Origin: Chloroflexota bacterium
GTDB lineage: Bacteria; Chloroflexota; UBA6077; JACCZL01
Direction of reading: 5' to 3'
DNA length: 50,920 nt
NCBI GenBank assembly: GCA_020850535.1
Contig: JADZEM010000168.1
Span: forward strand, 1-50,920
In this document: positions 40,777 to 48,518 of the stretch, piece by piece
Layout: each line of letters starts with the position of its first letter
Numbering within the stretch: the first letter of the stretch is position 1
Notes under the pieces: model-generated
Database searches by the model: none
What the model was told of the DNA's origin: nothing
The model's input: the letters and a program-made list of their open reading frames with translations, nothing else
Program-made: the position numbers and the translations under genes

Positions 40777-41330
40777 TTTCTACTGGCGATCTGAAGAAGG
40801 GCGTCATCATCGAGATGGACAACCAGCTCTTCTCGATCCTGGACTATCAGCACCAGAAGATCGGGCGGGGCAGCGCCCAGGTCCGAATGCGGCTGCGAAA
40901 CGTCCGCACCGGCTCCATCTCAGACACGACGGTCCAGGCCGGCACCAAGTTTCCGCGCGTGCGCCTGGAGCAGCGCCAGATGCAGTACCTGTACCAGGAA
41001 GATGCGAACTACATCTTCATGGATCAGGAGTCGTACGATCAGATCGGGCTGACGGCCGCCCAGCTTGGCGACACGGTCAGCTACCTCAAGGACAACATGA
41101 TCATCACCGTCTCGTTCTACGAGAGCGAGCCGGTCGACGTCGAGCCGCCGATCAACGTCGAGCTGGTGATCGTGGAGACGGACCCGGGCTTCCGTGGCGA
41201 CACGGCCAGCGGCGGCACCAAGCCGGCCAAGACCGAGACCGGTCTGGTAGTCCAGGTGCCGCTCTTCGTCAACCAGGGCGAGACGATCCGAGTGGACACC
41301 CGCACCGGGGCGTACCTGGAGCGGGTGTAG
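40773..41330 (+). CDS. efp: Translation elongation factor P, Arg at the tip
   Basis: 185 residues, the usual length. Relieves ribosome stalling at polyproline. Domains: KOW-like domain I (about 1-65: MISTGDLKKGVIIEMDNQ, YQHQKIGRG), OB domain II, OB domain III ending GETIRVDTRTGAYLERV, the EF-P signature. The tip residue that enters the peptidyl-transferase centre is R32 (QKIGRG), where lysine (PGKG) is common. Arg32 is the type modified by EarP in some proteobacteria, but the surrounding sequence differs. GGAGG precedes the ATG, which overlaps the pepP stop. Confidence 0.96.
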   Translation: MISTGDLKKGVIIEMDNQLFSILDYQHQKIGRGSAQVRMRLRNVRTGSISDTTVQAGTKFPRVRLEQRQMQYLYQEDANYIFMDQESYDQIGLTAAQLGDTVSYLKDNMIITVSFYESEPVDVEPPINVELVIVETDPGFRGDTASGGTKPAKTETGLVVQVPLFVNQGETIRVDTRTGAYLERV

Positions 41331-41427
41331 CCTGCAACGGGGATTGCACCCCCCGGCCCTATGGTGTCCCCCGCTGAACAGCCGATCCGTCACCGCCGCC
41401 GTACAGTAGCTCAGGAGAGGTTCGCCG

Positions 41428-41856
41428 ATGAGTGACAAACTGGCAGACCAGCTCGGCGAGCTGCTGCGGCTGGTGGACGGCTCGGATGTCGAACAGCTCG
41501 AAGTCGAGCATGACGGCGTCCGCTTCCTGGTGCGTCGTGAGCTGACCACGGAGGCCGCGCCCGTCGTCCAGCCTGCGCCCGCCCGTCCCGCGCCCGAGGC
41601 TCGCCCGCGCGCCGACTCGTTCGTCATCACCGCGCCCGTCGTCGGCGTGTTTCGACGCAGCGCCGGTGGCAAGGGCGAGGTCATCCTCGACGCCGGCGAC
41701 GCCGTGTCAGCCGGCCAGGTCGTCGGGGCCGTCGAAGCGATGGGCATGCTCAACCGCGTCCAATCCGAGCGGTCGGGCGTCGTCCAGGAGGTCATGGTTC
41801 GCGAAGGGCAGCCCGTCGAGTACGGCCAGCCCCTGCTGCTGGTGCGCCAGCCCTGA
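41428..41856 (+). CDS. AccB-like biotinyl domain protein without biotin lysine
   Basis: 142 residues, length and plan of the acetyl-CoA carboxylase carrier protein: N-terminal helix (about 1-38), Pro/Ala hinge (about 42-65), then the biotinyl fold (ITAPVVGVFRR ... VGAVEAMGMLNRVQSERSG ... GQPVEYGQPLLLVRQP). The invariant Lys of A-M-K-M is Gly106 (EAMGM), so the protein cannot be biotinylated or lipoylated there. It lies after efp where accB sits in many genomes, but accC does not follow; xseA does. Either it lost carrier function and has another role, or works as a non-catalytic carboxylase subunit. AGGAGAGG lies before the ATG. Confidence 0.85.
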   Translation: MSDKLADQLGELLRLVDGSDVEQLEVEHDGVRFLVRRELTTEAAPVVQPAPARPAPEARPRADSFVITAPVVGVFRRSAGGKGEVILDAGDAVSAGQVVGAVEAMGMLNRVQSERSGVVQEVMVREGQPVEYGQPLLLVRQP

Positions 41857-41992
41857 TCGGCCGGCAGCCCGACCTGTCCGCCCAGCACTCCGGCCTGTTC
41901 ACCCCATCCGACCGGCAGCCGCGCCAGACTGCCGCGCGTGAGCAGGCCGCCACGCCGTATCATCACCGTCCCACCCTGTGCATGGAGCGATG

Positions 41993-43291
41993 ATGCGCGT
42001 CTTCGGCGTCGGCGAGGTCGGCGGCTATCTCCAGCAGATCCTCGGCGCTGACGAGATCCTGGCGGACGTCTGGGTCACCGGGGAGATCACCAGCCTGACG
42101 CGGGCATCCTCCGGCCACCTCTACTTCACCCTGCGGGACGACGAAGGCCAGATCCGCTCGGTGATGTGGCGCAGCTACGCCGCCAGGATCGCGGCGCAGC
42201 CCCGCGCGGGCGATGCGGTGGTGGCGCATGGGCGGGTCGATTTTTACCCGCCCGGGGGCAGCCTGCAGCTGGTGGTCGATCTGCTCTACCCGGCCGGCGT
42301 CGGCGAGGCCCAGCTTCGGTTCGAGGCGCTGCGGCTCAAGCTCGAAGAGGAAGGGCTGTTCGCCGAGGAGCGCAAGCGCCCGCTGCCGCCGTTCCCGCGC
42401 CGGATCGGCTTGATTACCTCGGAGACGGGTGCCGTCTACCACGACGTGGTGACCGTCCTCAGCCGCCGCTACCCGATCGCCCAGCTCGTGTTCGCCCACA
42501 GCAGCGTCCAGGGTGACCGCGCGCCGCTGGAGGTCGTGGCGGCGCTCAAGCGGCTGGCCGCCTGGCGCGACGAGCGTGGCAACGGCGTGGACGTGGTCAT
42601 CGTGGCGCGGGGGGGCGGCGCACCCGAGGAGCTGGCCATCTTCAACGACGAGCGCATCGCGCGGGCCGTCTTCGCCGCGCCGTGGCCGGTGATCTCGGCG
42701 GTGGGCCACGAGACGGACTTCACCATCTGTGACTTCGTGGCCGATCACCGCGCCCCGACGCCGTCCGCCGCCGCCGAGATGGCTTCGCCGGACCTCGTGG
42801 CGCTGCGCCTCGACCTGGCCGAGCTGGCGCTGCGCGGGCGGGCGTGCGCCGAGCAGGCGCTGGAGACGGCCGAGGTCAACGTTCGGCGCTCGCGCGATCG
42901 CCTGCTGGCGCACTCGCCGCTGACCAGGATCGCGCGGGATCGGCAGGCGACGCTCGATCAGGCGGATCGGGCGCGCCTGCTCCTTGAGGGCCACCTGCGA
43001 ACGCTGGCCGAGCAGGTGGCCGGTCGACGCCTCCAACTGGCCGCGCTCAGCCCACGCGCCACGCTCGACCGGGGGTACAGCATCGTGACCACGGCAGACG
43101 GCTCGGTGGTCCGGACTGCCGCGGCCGTCTCCCCTGGCGACGCCCTGGCTATTCAACTCGCGGATGGCACGCTCGACGCCACGGCGAACGGGTCACGCGG
43201 CGGCCCCCCACCCCGGTCCGACGCAGCGGAACAGCATCTGCCGCCTCGACAGGCGGCGCACATCTCCGGCTCGAACAAGGCGGGATCATAG
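41993..43291 (+). CDS. xseA: Exodeoxyribonuclease VII large subunit
   Basis: 432 residues. N-terminal OB-fold (FGVGEVGGYLQQIL, VWVTGEITSLTRASSGHLYFTLRD) and the exonuclease domain (RRIGLITSETGAVYHDV, VDVVIVARGGGAPEEL, ISAVGHETDFTICDFVADHRAPTPSAAAEM), then coiled coil and the C-terminal LDRGYSIV. Degrades single-stranded DNA from both ends with XseB. ATG 41993 is chosen since GGAG lies five bases upstream; the ATG three bases earlier and a GTG at 41978 are alternatives. The C-terminal 30 residues are Pro/Gly/Arg-rich. XseB follows after five bases. Confidence 0.95.
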   Translation: MRVFGVGEVGGYLQQILGADEILADVWVTGEITSLTRASSGHLYFTLRDDEGQIRSVMWRSYAARIAAQPRAGDAVVAHGRVDFYPPGGSLQLVVDLLYPAGVGEAQLRFEALRLKLEEEGLFAEERKRPLPPFPRRIGLITSETGAVYHDVVTVLSRRYPIAQLVFAHSSVQGDRAPLEVVAALKRLAAWRDERGNGVDVVIVARGGGAPEELAIFNDERIARAVFAAPWPVISAVGHETDFTICDFVADHRAPTPSAAAEMASPDLVALRLDLAELALRGRACAEQALETAEVNVRRSRDRLLAHSPLTRIARDRQATLDQADRARLLLEGHLRTLAEQVAGRRLQLAALSPRATLDRGYSIVTTADGSVVRTAAAVSPGDALAIQLADGTLDATANGSRGGPPPRSDAAEQHLPPRQAAHISGSNKAGS

Positions 43292-43296
43292 CGACG

Positions 43297-43557
43297 ATGG
43301 CAGCAAAGAAATCGACACCGGCAGACACTCCAGTGGAATCGAACAGCGCCCTCGACTTCGAGCAGGCGTTCAGCAGCCTGCAGGAGGCCATCGGGCTGCT
43401 GGAGCGTGGCGGCCTGACGCTTGAGGCCGCCATCACCACATTCGAGAGCGGCATGTCGCTGGCGAACCGCTGCGCCGAGATCCTCGACGCTGCCGAGCTG
43501 CGTATCACTCGCGTGCTCGAATCCAGCAGCATCGAGCTTGACGAGCCGGCCTTTTAG
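43297..43557 (+). CDS. xseB: Exodeoxyribonuclease VII small subunit
   Basis: 86 residues: a disordered start, then LDFEQAFSSLQEAIGLLERG, LTLEAAITTFESG and LANRCAEILDAAELRI, the two-helix XseB pattern. It packs several copies on the coiled coil of each XseA. It starts five bases after xseA. The final residues are acidic/hydrophobic as in other members. Confidence 0.94.
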   Translation: MAAKKSTPADTPVESNSALDFEQAFSSLQEAIGLLERGGLTLEAAITTFESGMSLANRCAEILDAAELRITRVLESSSIELDEPAF

Positions 43558-43575
43558 CGCCTGAGGCGTCGCACG

Positions 43576-44007
43576 ATGTCGCAGTTGATGACCAACGATG
43601 CCCTCATCACCGCCTCGCTGGCGTGGTTCCTGGCGCAGATCTCAAAGCTGCTGATCGTGCTGCTCCGCGAGCGCACCGTTCAGCTCAGCTACCTGACGAG
43701 CGCGGGCGGCATGCCCAGCTCGCACTCGGCGGTAGTGGTGGCGCTCGCCACCCGGATCGGCATGGATCACGGCGTCGGCTCGCCCCTGTTCGCCATCGCC
43801 TTCATCTTCGCCGGCGTCGTGCTCTACGACGCGGCAGGCATCCGGCGGGCCGTCAGCGTCCAGGCGCGCATCCTGAACCGGATGCTGGAAGAGGTGCTGG
43901 AACTCAAGCGCTTCAACGAGCGACGGCTGCTGGAGCTGCTCGGGCACACCCCGTTCGAGGTGTTCATCGGGTCGCTGCTGGGGATGCTGGTCGCGCTGAC
44001 GTGGTGA
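43576..44007 (+). CDS. Divergent PAP2 family (DUF212) membrane protein
   Basis: 143 residues with three to four membrane segments. The SAGGMPSSHSAVVVALATRIG block and VLYDAAGIRRAVSVQARILN are the hallmarks of the divergent PAP2 (acid phosphatase/vanadium haloperoxidase-related, PF02681) family, which retains the SSHS motif. The substrate is probably a lipid phosphate (inference). Located 18 bases past xseB with no terminator between; the last gene of the topA block. Ribosome site weak. Confidence 0.9.
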   Translation: MSQLMTNDALITASLAWFLAQISKLLIVLLRERTVQLSYLTSAGGMPSSHSAVVVALATRIGMDHGVGSPLFAIAFIFAGVVLYDAAGIRRAVSVQARILNRMLEEVLELKRFNERRLLELLGHTPFEVFIGSLLGMLVALTW

Positions 44008-44045
44008 AACGGTAGCCCGCGCCTACCCCATGACCGCCTTACGGC

Positions 44046-44759
44046 CTACGCGCCGACCGCCTTGACGATCAGCCGGTCCAGGTACTCCCTGCGCGAGGCC
44101 ACGAACTCGCCGCCACAGGTGATCAGCGTGACCGTCGGCATCGGGGTCGGTGCGAAGATCTCCTCGACCGGCGCCCCCTCAGCCCGCACCCAGTGCGACG
44201 ACTTCACGACGTACTCGAAGCCACGTCCCTCGGCGTCGATCACCTGGACAACGTCGCCCGGCTCAAGCTGATGCAGCAACCCGAACGGGCGCAGCCGATT
44301 GTCCCAGTTGACGTGCGCGGCGAAGACCACGTTGCCTGGCACGCCCATCCCTGGACTGCCCGCGTACCAGGCGACATCGTCCGGGTCGGTAGGGGTGGCC
44401 ATCGCGCCGTCCGCTTCCTGGCCGACCGCTTCGACGACGGCCTCAACCCCGAGCGCCGGAATCGTCAGCTTGACGGGCGTCACCCCGAGCACCACCGGCG
44501 TCGGCGGCTCGGGCGCCGCCATCGTGCCGTCGTCCTCGTCCGGGTCCATCACGACCAGCTCAGACGGCTCCGTCAGCGGATCGTTCCCGGTCACCAGCGG
44601 GAGTCCGGGCACCGGGGGGTCGGGCAGCGGCGTCTCGGCGTCGGGGCCAGGGGCCTGCGCCCCGACCATTTGCGGCAACGCGGCCAGCCAGATGGCGAGA
44701 CCGCCGGCCACGACAAACCCCCGGGCGAGCGCCCGGCGGCGAGGAACGCGCGACGACAT
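44046..44759 (-). CDS. Sortase (class E/F-like)
   Basis: 237 residues. N-terminal signal anchor (about 11-34), acidic/Pro-rich spacer to about residue 85, then the sortase barrel starting LTIPALGVEAVVEAVG. The catalytic triad is present: H149 (FAAHVNW), C215 (TLITCGGEF), R223 (ASRREYLD). Sortases join surface proteins to cell-wall or pilin nucleophiles in monoderms. The class F/E type fits WYAGSPGMGVPGN. No LPxTG-type substrate or pilin is visible in the window. Its ATG overlaps the regulator's TGA (TGATG), so expression is tied to the WYL protein. Confidence 0.88.
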   Translation of the reverse strand: MSSRVPRRRALARGFVVAGGLAIWLAALPQMVGAQAPGPDAETPLPDPPVPGLPLVTGNDPLTEPSELVVMDPDEDDGTMAAPEPPTPVVLGVTPVKLTIPALGVEAVVEAVGQEADGAMATPTDPDDVAWYAGSPGMGVPGNVVFAAHVNWDNRLRPFGLLHQLEPGDVVQVIDAEGRGFEYVVKSSHWVRAEGAPVEEIFAPTPMPTVTLITCGGEFVASRREYLDRLIVKAVGA

Positions 44760-45412
44760 CAGGCGTCGGCTGCGAGCGTCACCGCGGTCACGGCGTCGAG
44801 ATTGAACATCATGGTGCGGCTGCGCTGCTTGCAGTCCCCGATCAGGTACCAGGAACTCAGATACGGGAGCAGCAGCTCAGGCCGGACCACCGGCTCGGTG
44901 ATCGGCGAGGACATGTCGCCCGGCGGGTAGTGCAGCTTGACGTAGGTGCCGCGCAACAGGCCGTCTGCCAGGGCAGCGAAGACCTGCTGCTGCTGGCCGG
45001 AGCGCGGCGCAGTGACCGCCTCCAGGGTCCGCTGCACCAGCGGCTGAAGGTGAGCCGGGAACATGGCCGGCAGTTTCCGCATCAGCGAGCCGAGCCGGTC
45101 CGAGGGGATCGAGCGGTCCTTGGTGGCCTGCCGCAGGATCATCACCAGGAGCTGCGCTTCGCGCAAGTCGAAGCAGCCCTCACCGCCGCCGCCGTTCTTG
45201 CCGCCCTCGGCCACGAACCGGTAGCCCTGCCGCCTGACGAGCGGCAGCCGCATGTCGGTGCGGATGATGTTGAGGTCTGCCTGAACCTGCCGCTCACTGA
45301 GATGGAACTTGTCCGCGAGCTCGCGGCGGCTCTTGCCAGGAGTCTCGGCGATATCCTCGACGATATGCCAGATGCGCCGAAAACGGTCCGCAACAAGCCG
45401 CTTACGTTCCAT
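44759..45412 (-). CDS. WYL-domain transcriptional regulator (YafY-like)
   Basis: 217 residues. N-terminal winged helix (about 10-65: GKSRRELADKFHLSERQVQADLNIIR), a middle linker region, and a C-terminal WYL-like domain with YVKLHYPPGD, PELLLPYLSSWYLIGDC and MFNLDAVTAV. WYL domains often sense small ligands, and many such regulators control stress or defence genes. The family usually has about 300 residues, so this is a short variant with the C-terminal extension missing. It overlaps the sortase start, is upstream of it in the operon, and probably controls it. Confidence 0.82.
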   Translation of the reverse strand: MERKRLVADRFRRIWHIVEDIAETPGKSRRELADKFHLSERQVQADLNIIRTDMRLPLVRRQGYRFVAEGGKNGGGGEGCFDLREAQLLVMILRQATKDRSIPSDRLGSLMRKLPAMFPAHLQPLVQRTLEAVTAPRSGQQQQVFAALADGLLRGTYVKLHYPPGDMSSPITEPVVRPELLLPYLSSWYLIGDCKQRSRTMMFNLDAVTAVTLAADA

Positions 45413-45533
45413 CTGGCCATCCCTACTTCAAGCCCCGCTGGGCGTGTTTTTGGGCAAAGAGAAAGACCGCCTGTAGTCCGCCCGCGAGGCGGCATTGGGA
45501 CTAACTGACGGCCTCTTCACATGTCTCCGCGGT

Positions 45534-45610
45534 TGGTACGCGAGCCGGGACTCGAACCCGGGGCCTCAGCCTCCGCAGGGCTGCGCTCTAATCCACTGAG
45601 CTACTCGCGC
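45534..45610 (-). tRNA. tRNA-Arg (anticodon GCG)
   Basis: 77 nt with a complete cloverleaf: acceptor GCGCGAG/CTCGCGT (G1-U72 wobble), D-arm GCTC...GAGC, anticodon stem CAGCC/GGCTG with loop CTGCGGA, variable loop AGGCC, T-arm CCGGG-TTCGAGT-CCCGG, discriminator A73 and encoded CCA. The loop places GCG at positions 34-36, reading CGC and CGU. In most bacteria that box is read by an ACG anticodon whose A34 is deaminated by TadA. A near-consensus promoter lies just upstream. Confidence 0.95.
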
Positions 45611-45623
45611 GAACGCAGAGCGT

Positions 45624-45652
45624 AGTGTACCATAGCCCCATACCCCTGACAA
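45624..45652 (-). promoter_or_regulatory. tRNA-Arg promoter
   Basis: On the minus strand: TTGTCA (-35), 17-nt spacer, TACACT (-10, 45624-45629), with the tRNA 5' end 13 bases downstream. This is the best-formed promoter in the window and suggests TACACT as a usable -10 hexamer in this organism. Confidence 0.75.
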
Positions 45653-45775
45653 GACGCTCTGACTGCCTGTTTTCGGCCTCTTCGTCGGCCCTCTTCCGTC
45701 GAGTCCCGCCCGATCTTGGCGGCCAGCGGTGCAGCCTGATGGCGTCGCCATTGACACTCGTCGAGGAGATTTCGG

Positions 45776-46705
45776 ATGAAGCTGAGCGTGGTCGGTGGAG
45801 CGGGCCGGGTTGGCTCAACCACCCTGTTCCAGCTCGTTCTCGAAGGCGGCTTTCAAGAACTTGCGGTGTGCGATATCGCCGGTGAGGCCGCCGCCGGCGA
45901 GGCCCTTGACCTCCGCCATGGCCTTGCCCTCTCCCACCGTTGCGACATTACGTCCGGCGGCATCGAGGCCAGCGCCGATTCAGACTTTATTGTGATTACG
46001 GCGGGCATTCCACGGCAACCGGGCGAAACCCGGCTCGACCTATTGAAAAAGAATGTCGATCTGATGAAGGGCGTGCTCGAGCAGGTCACCAGGCACAGTA
46101 AGAACCCCTACATCATTATGGTGGCCAACCCGGTCGACGTGCTGACCTATCAGGCGATCACCACCACCGGCCTGCCGGCCGGCAAGGTCATCGGCACGGG
46201 CACCCTGCTCGACACCACCCGCTTCCGCTCCCTGCTGGCCGAGCGCCTGGGCGGCGTCACGCCGGACCAGGTCTACGTCTACATGCTGGGCGAGCACGGC
46301 GACAGCCAGGCTCCGGTCACCAGCATCGGCACCGTCGCCGGTATGCCGCTGCGGCAGTACCCGGGCTTCAGCGAGCAGGCGCTGGCCGAGGTCATCGAGG
46401 GCACCCGCTTCGGCGGCGCTGAGGTCATCAAGCGGAAGCGCGGCACGTTCTACGCCGTGGCCCCGATGATCGTGCAGTTGATTCGCTCGATCCGCCTGGA
46501 CGAGAAGCGCATCCTGCCGGTCTCCGTCCGCATGGACGGCAGCTACCTCGGCATCAAGGACGTGGCGCTGTCGATCCCCTGGGTCATCGGCAAGGACGGT
46601 CCCGAGACGCCAATCCATCTTCCGCTCGACGAGAGCGAGCAGAAGGCGCTCCTCGAATCAGCCCGCATCCTGCGAGGCGCCCTGGACGAGGTCGGGCTGA
46701 AGTAG
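45776..46705 (+). CDS. mdh: Malate dehydrogenase (LDH-like type)
   Basis: 309 residues. NAD-binding GGAGRVGSTT, specificity loop AGIPRQPGETR with R80 at the substrate-selecting position (Arg in malate, Gln in lactate dehydrogenases), VANPVDV, GTLLDTTRFR and catalytic H174 in LGEHGDS. The sequence around the loop is lactate-dehydrogenase-like, as in Chloroflexus-type malate dehydrogenases. Interconverts malate and oxaloacetate in the TCA cycle. GGAG precedes the ATG. A perfect hairpin spans the stop codon, so the following gene may be separately transcribed or attenuated. Confidence 0.93.
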   Translation: MKLSVVGGAGRVGSTTLFQLVLEGGFQELAVCDIAGEAAAGEALDLRHGLALSHRCDITSGGIEASADSDFIVITAGIPRQPGETRLDLLKKNVDLMKGVLEQVTRHSKNPYIIMVANPVDVLTYQAITTTGLPAGKVIGTGTLLDTTRFRSLLAERLGGVTPDQVYVYMLGEHGDSQAPVTSIGTVAGMPLRQYPGFSEQALAEVIEGTRFGGAEVIKRKRGTFYAVAPMIVQLIRSIRLDEKRILPVSVRMDGSYLGIKDVALSIPWVIGKDGPETPIHLPLDESEQKALLESARILRGALDEVGLK

Positions 46706-46714
46706 CCCGACCTC
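46688..46714 (+). terminator. Hairpin spanning the mdh stop codon
   Basis: GAGGTCGGGCT-GAAGT-AGCCCGACCTC: a perfect 11-bp stem with a 5-nt loop; the TAG stop lies at the loop/right-arm junction. Downstream is GCACTTCATCC without a U run. Shape and position fit a terminator or a 3' stabiliser. Confidence 0.62.
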
Positions 46715-46755
46715 GCACTTCATCCACTTCACGCTCATTCCATCGGTCGTGAAAC

Positions 46756-46810
46756 GCCAGCCCTCGGCTGTCGGACGCTGGTTGCCGACAGTGGGACGCC
46801 CGGGGCTGGC
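46756..46810 (+). promoter_or_regulatory. Nested double hairpin in leader of the P-loop gene
   Basis: Outer stem GCCAGCCC/GGGCTGGC (46756-46763, 46803-46810), inner stem CTGTCGG/CCGACAG (46768-46774, 46785-46791) with a 10-nt loop. It ends 21 bases before the ATG, just before the ribosome site GGAG. Both stems are perfect. It could control translation or processing of the P-loop gene, or be a second terminator for mdh. Confidence 0.5.
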
Positions 46811-46831
46811 GAGCCAGAACGGAGTGTTTGC

Positions 46832-48514
46832 ATGGCTACGGTCGAGCAGCAGTCATTTCACTTCCCCGAGCCAACGGTCCCCGATGATGTTGAGTGGCCT
46901 GGAACGCCCATCGGCGCGGCCAACGTCCTGACCCGGACGAAGGCCCGCACCAACGTCCACGACAAGGCGATTGACGCCAAGCCCGGCCGCTACGAGGAGC
47001 TGCTGGCGTCCGTCAGGGGCTACATGGCCTCTGCCGACGGTCAGGCCGCGACCCGGATCCATGATGTCGTCGTTCACGGCATCCGCGTCCGCGCCCACAC
47101 GAACTCGCCGCACCTGATCGACTTCTGGGTGGACAACTGGTTCTCACCCGACGAGTGGAAGGCCGCCACCGGGCGGGACGCGCCGGCCGAGCCACAGGTG
47201 ATGGTGTACGCCTTTGGCGGCATCGCCGATCAGCCGGAAGCAGCCTACTACAGCCGCCGCCACAACGCGGTGATCTTCTTCAACACCTCGTATTACGGGC
47301 AGTTGAAGAGCTGGGTGCTCGGCTCAGTGGGCCGGGTGCTGGCCGACGAGTACGGCATTCACTCCTTGCATGGCGCGGCCGTCGAGCTGTCCGGCAAGAA
47401 GGGCGTCCTCTATATCGCCGCCACCGGCACCGGCAAGTCGACCAGCTCGTACGGGCTGATGAAGTTCGCGAACACTCGCTTCCACTCGGATGACTGGGTC
47501 TACGTCCGGTACGTGTTCCAGACGAAGGACGGAAAGCGCGTCGGCCCGCGCCGCATCGACGCGCCCGAGGGTCCGGTCCTGGGCTATCGCTGCTTCCGCT
47601 GGCTGGAAGAGCACCCGACCGCCGATGTGCCGATGGTGGCGCTCACCACCGACAACGAGGAGCTTCAGCTTCGGACGACGGATCTCGCGCTTGACAAGGG
47701 GATTGAGGCGTACACCTACATCTCTGAGAAGGTGTTCTACCTCCGCACCAACCTGGTCGAGAACTTCCCCGAGTCCGCGCTGAGCATCCTCGAATCGAAG
47801 AAGGAGAACGTCCCGGATATCTCGCCAGCCTTCCTGGCGGAGCACCAGAAGCTGCTCGACAACGTCACGCAACTGGTGATGAACGCCGATCACGAGCCGA
47901 CGCGCCGGCACTTCCAGTCACTCGGCCCCGAGCGGACGCGCACCATCATGGGTCGGCTGTTCGCCTTCGACAACGCCCGCGCCATGCTGGACGTGACCCC
48001 GGTCTTCGGCAAGGAGCGCGTCTTCACGAATCCACTGGAGCCACTCTTCGTGACCAGCGTCTTCCTGCTGAAGCGTGACTTCAGCGAGGATGTGGTGCTG
48101 GAACGGCTGCCGCTGGCAACCTTCATGGAGCGGCTGCTGATCGGGCTGACGCCGGCCGGCACCCGGGAGATCGCCTACAACAACTACCGGGCCACCGACG
48201 ACACGTCGGAGCGGGCGTTCATCGCGCAGGTCGAGGGGGAGACGAAGGCGGCCGGCCAGCCGCTCTACCCGACCCTGATCGAGCGGCCCGAAGTCCCGCC
48301 GACCCTCCTCGAAGAGTTCGAGCTGTTCCGCGCCATGTACCAGGCCGCTGCCTGCTACTCGCTGAACACGATTCTCCAGAAGGATCCGGCCATCGACGAC
48401 AAGATGACGGCGGTCCGTCTGACGATGGACCTGATCGCCACGGCTGTCGAGGAGCGGCCCGAGGAGCTGAACCTCAGCATCTCGGATTACCGGTCGTTCA
48501 TCCCGTCCGCCTGA
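46832..48514 (+). CDS. P-loop protein of HPr kinase/PEPCK-like fold, unnamed
   Basis: 560 residues. In the centre: IHSLHGAAVELSGKKGVLYI, then Walker A A197-T-G-T-G-K202-S203-T204, then FHSDDWVYV with H218, D220 and D221. The order strand, Walker A, paired acidic residues about 20 later is that of HPr kinase/phosphorylase and PEP carboxykinase P-loops (GTGKST; ADD). The N- and C-terminal thirds (about 1-150, 300-560) match nothing that I recognise; the whole is longer than HPr kinase (about 310) and close to ATP-type PEPCK (about 530) in length. It lies between mdh and isocitrate dehydrogenase, so a role with oxaloacetate or in sensing carbon flux is plausible (inference). GGAG lies seven bases before the ATG. 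Confidence 0.75.
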   Translation: MATVEQQSFHFPEPTVPDDVEWPGTPIGAANVLTRTKARTNVHDKAIDAKPGRYEELLASVRGYMASADGQAATRIHDVVVHGIRVRAHTNSPHLIDFWVDNWFSPDEWKAATGRDAPAEPQVMVYAFGGIADQPEAAYYSRRHNAVIFFNTSYYGQLKSWVLGSVGRVLADEYGIHSLHGAAVELSGKKGVLYIAATGTGKSTSSYGLMKFANTRFHSDDWVYVRYVFQTKDGKRVGPRRIDAPEGPVLGYRCFRWLEEHPTADVPMVALTTDNEELQLRTTDLALDKGIEAYTYISEKVFYLRTNLVENFPESALSILESKKENVPDISPAFLAEHQKLLDNVTQLVMNADHEPTRRHFQSLGPERTRTIMGRLFAFDNARAMLDVTPVFGKERVFTNPLEPLFVTSVFLLKRDFSEDVVLERLPLATFMERLLIGLTPAGTREIAYNNYRATDDTSERAFIAQVEGETKAAGQPLYPTLIERPEVPPTLLEEFELFRAMYQAAACYSLNTILQKDPAIDDKMTAVRLTMDLIATAVEERPEELNLSISDYRSFIPSA

Positions 48515-48518
48515 CCAC

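Noticed and set aside
41428-41856. Calling the gene accB outright
   Set aside because: The biotin-accepting lysine is glycine and accC is not adjacent.
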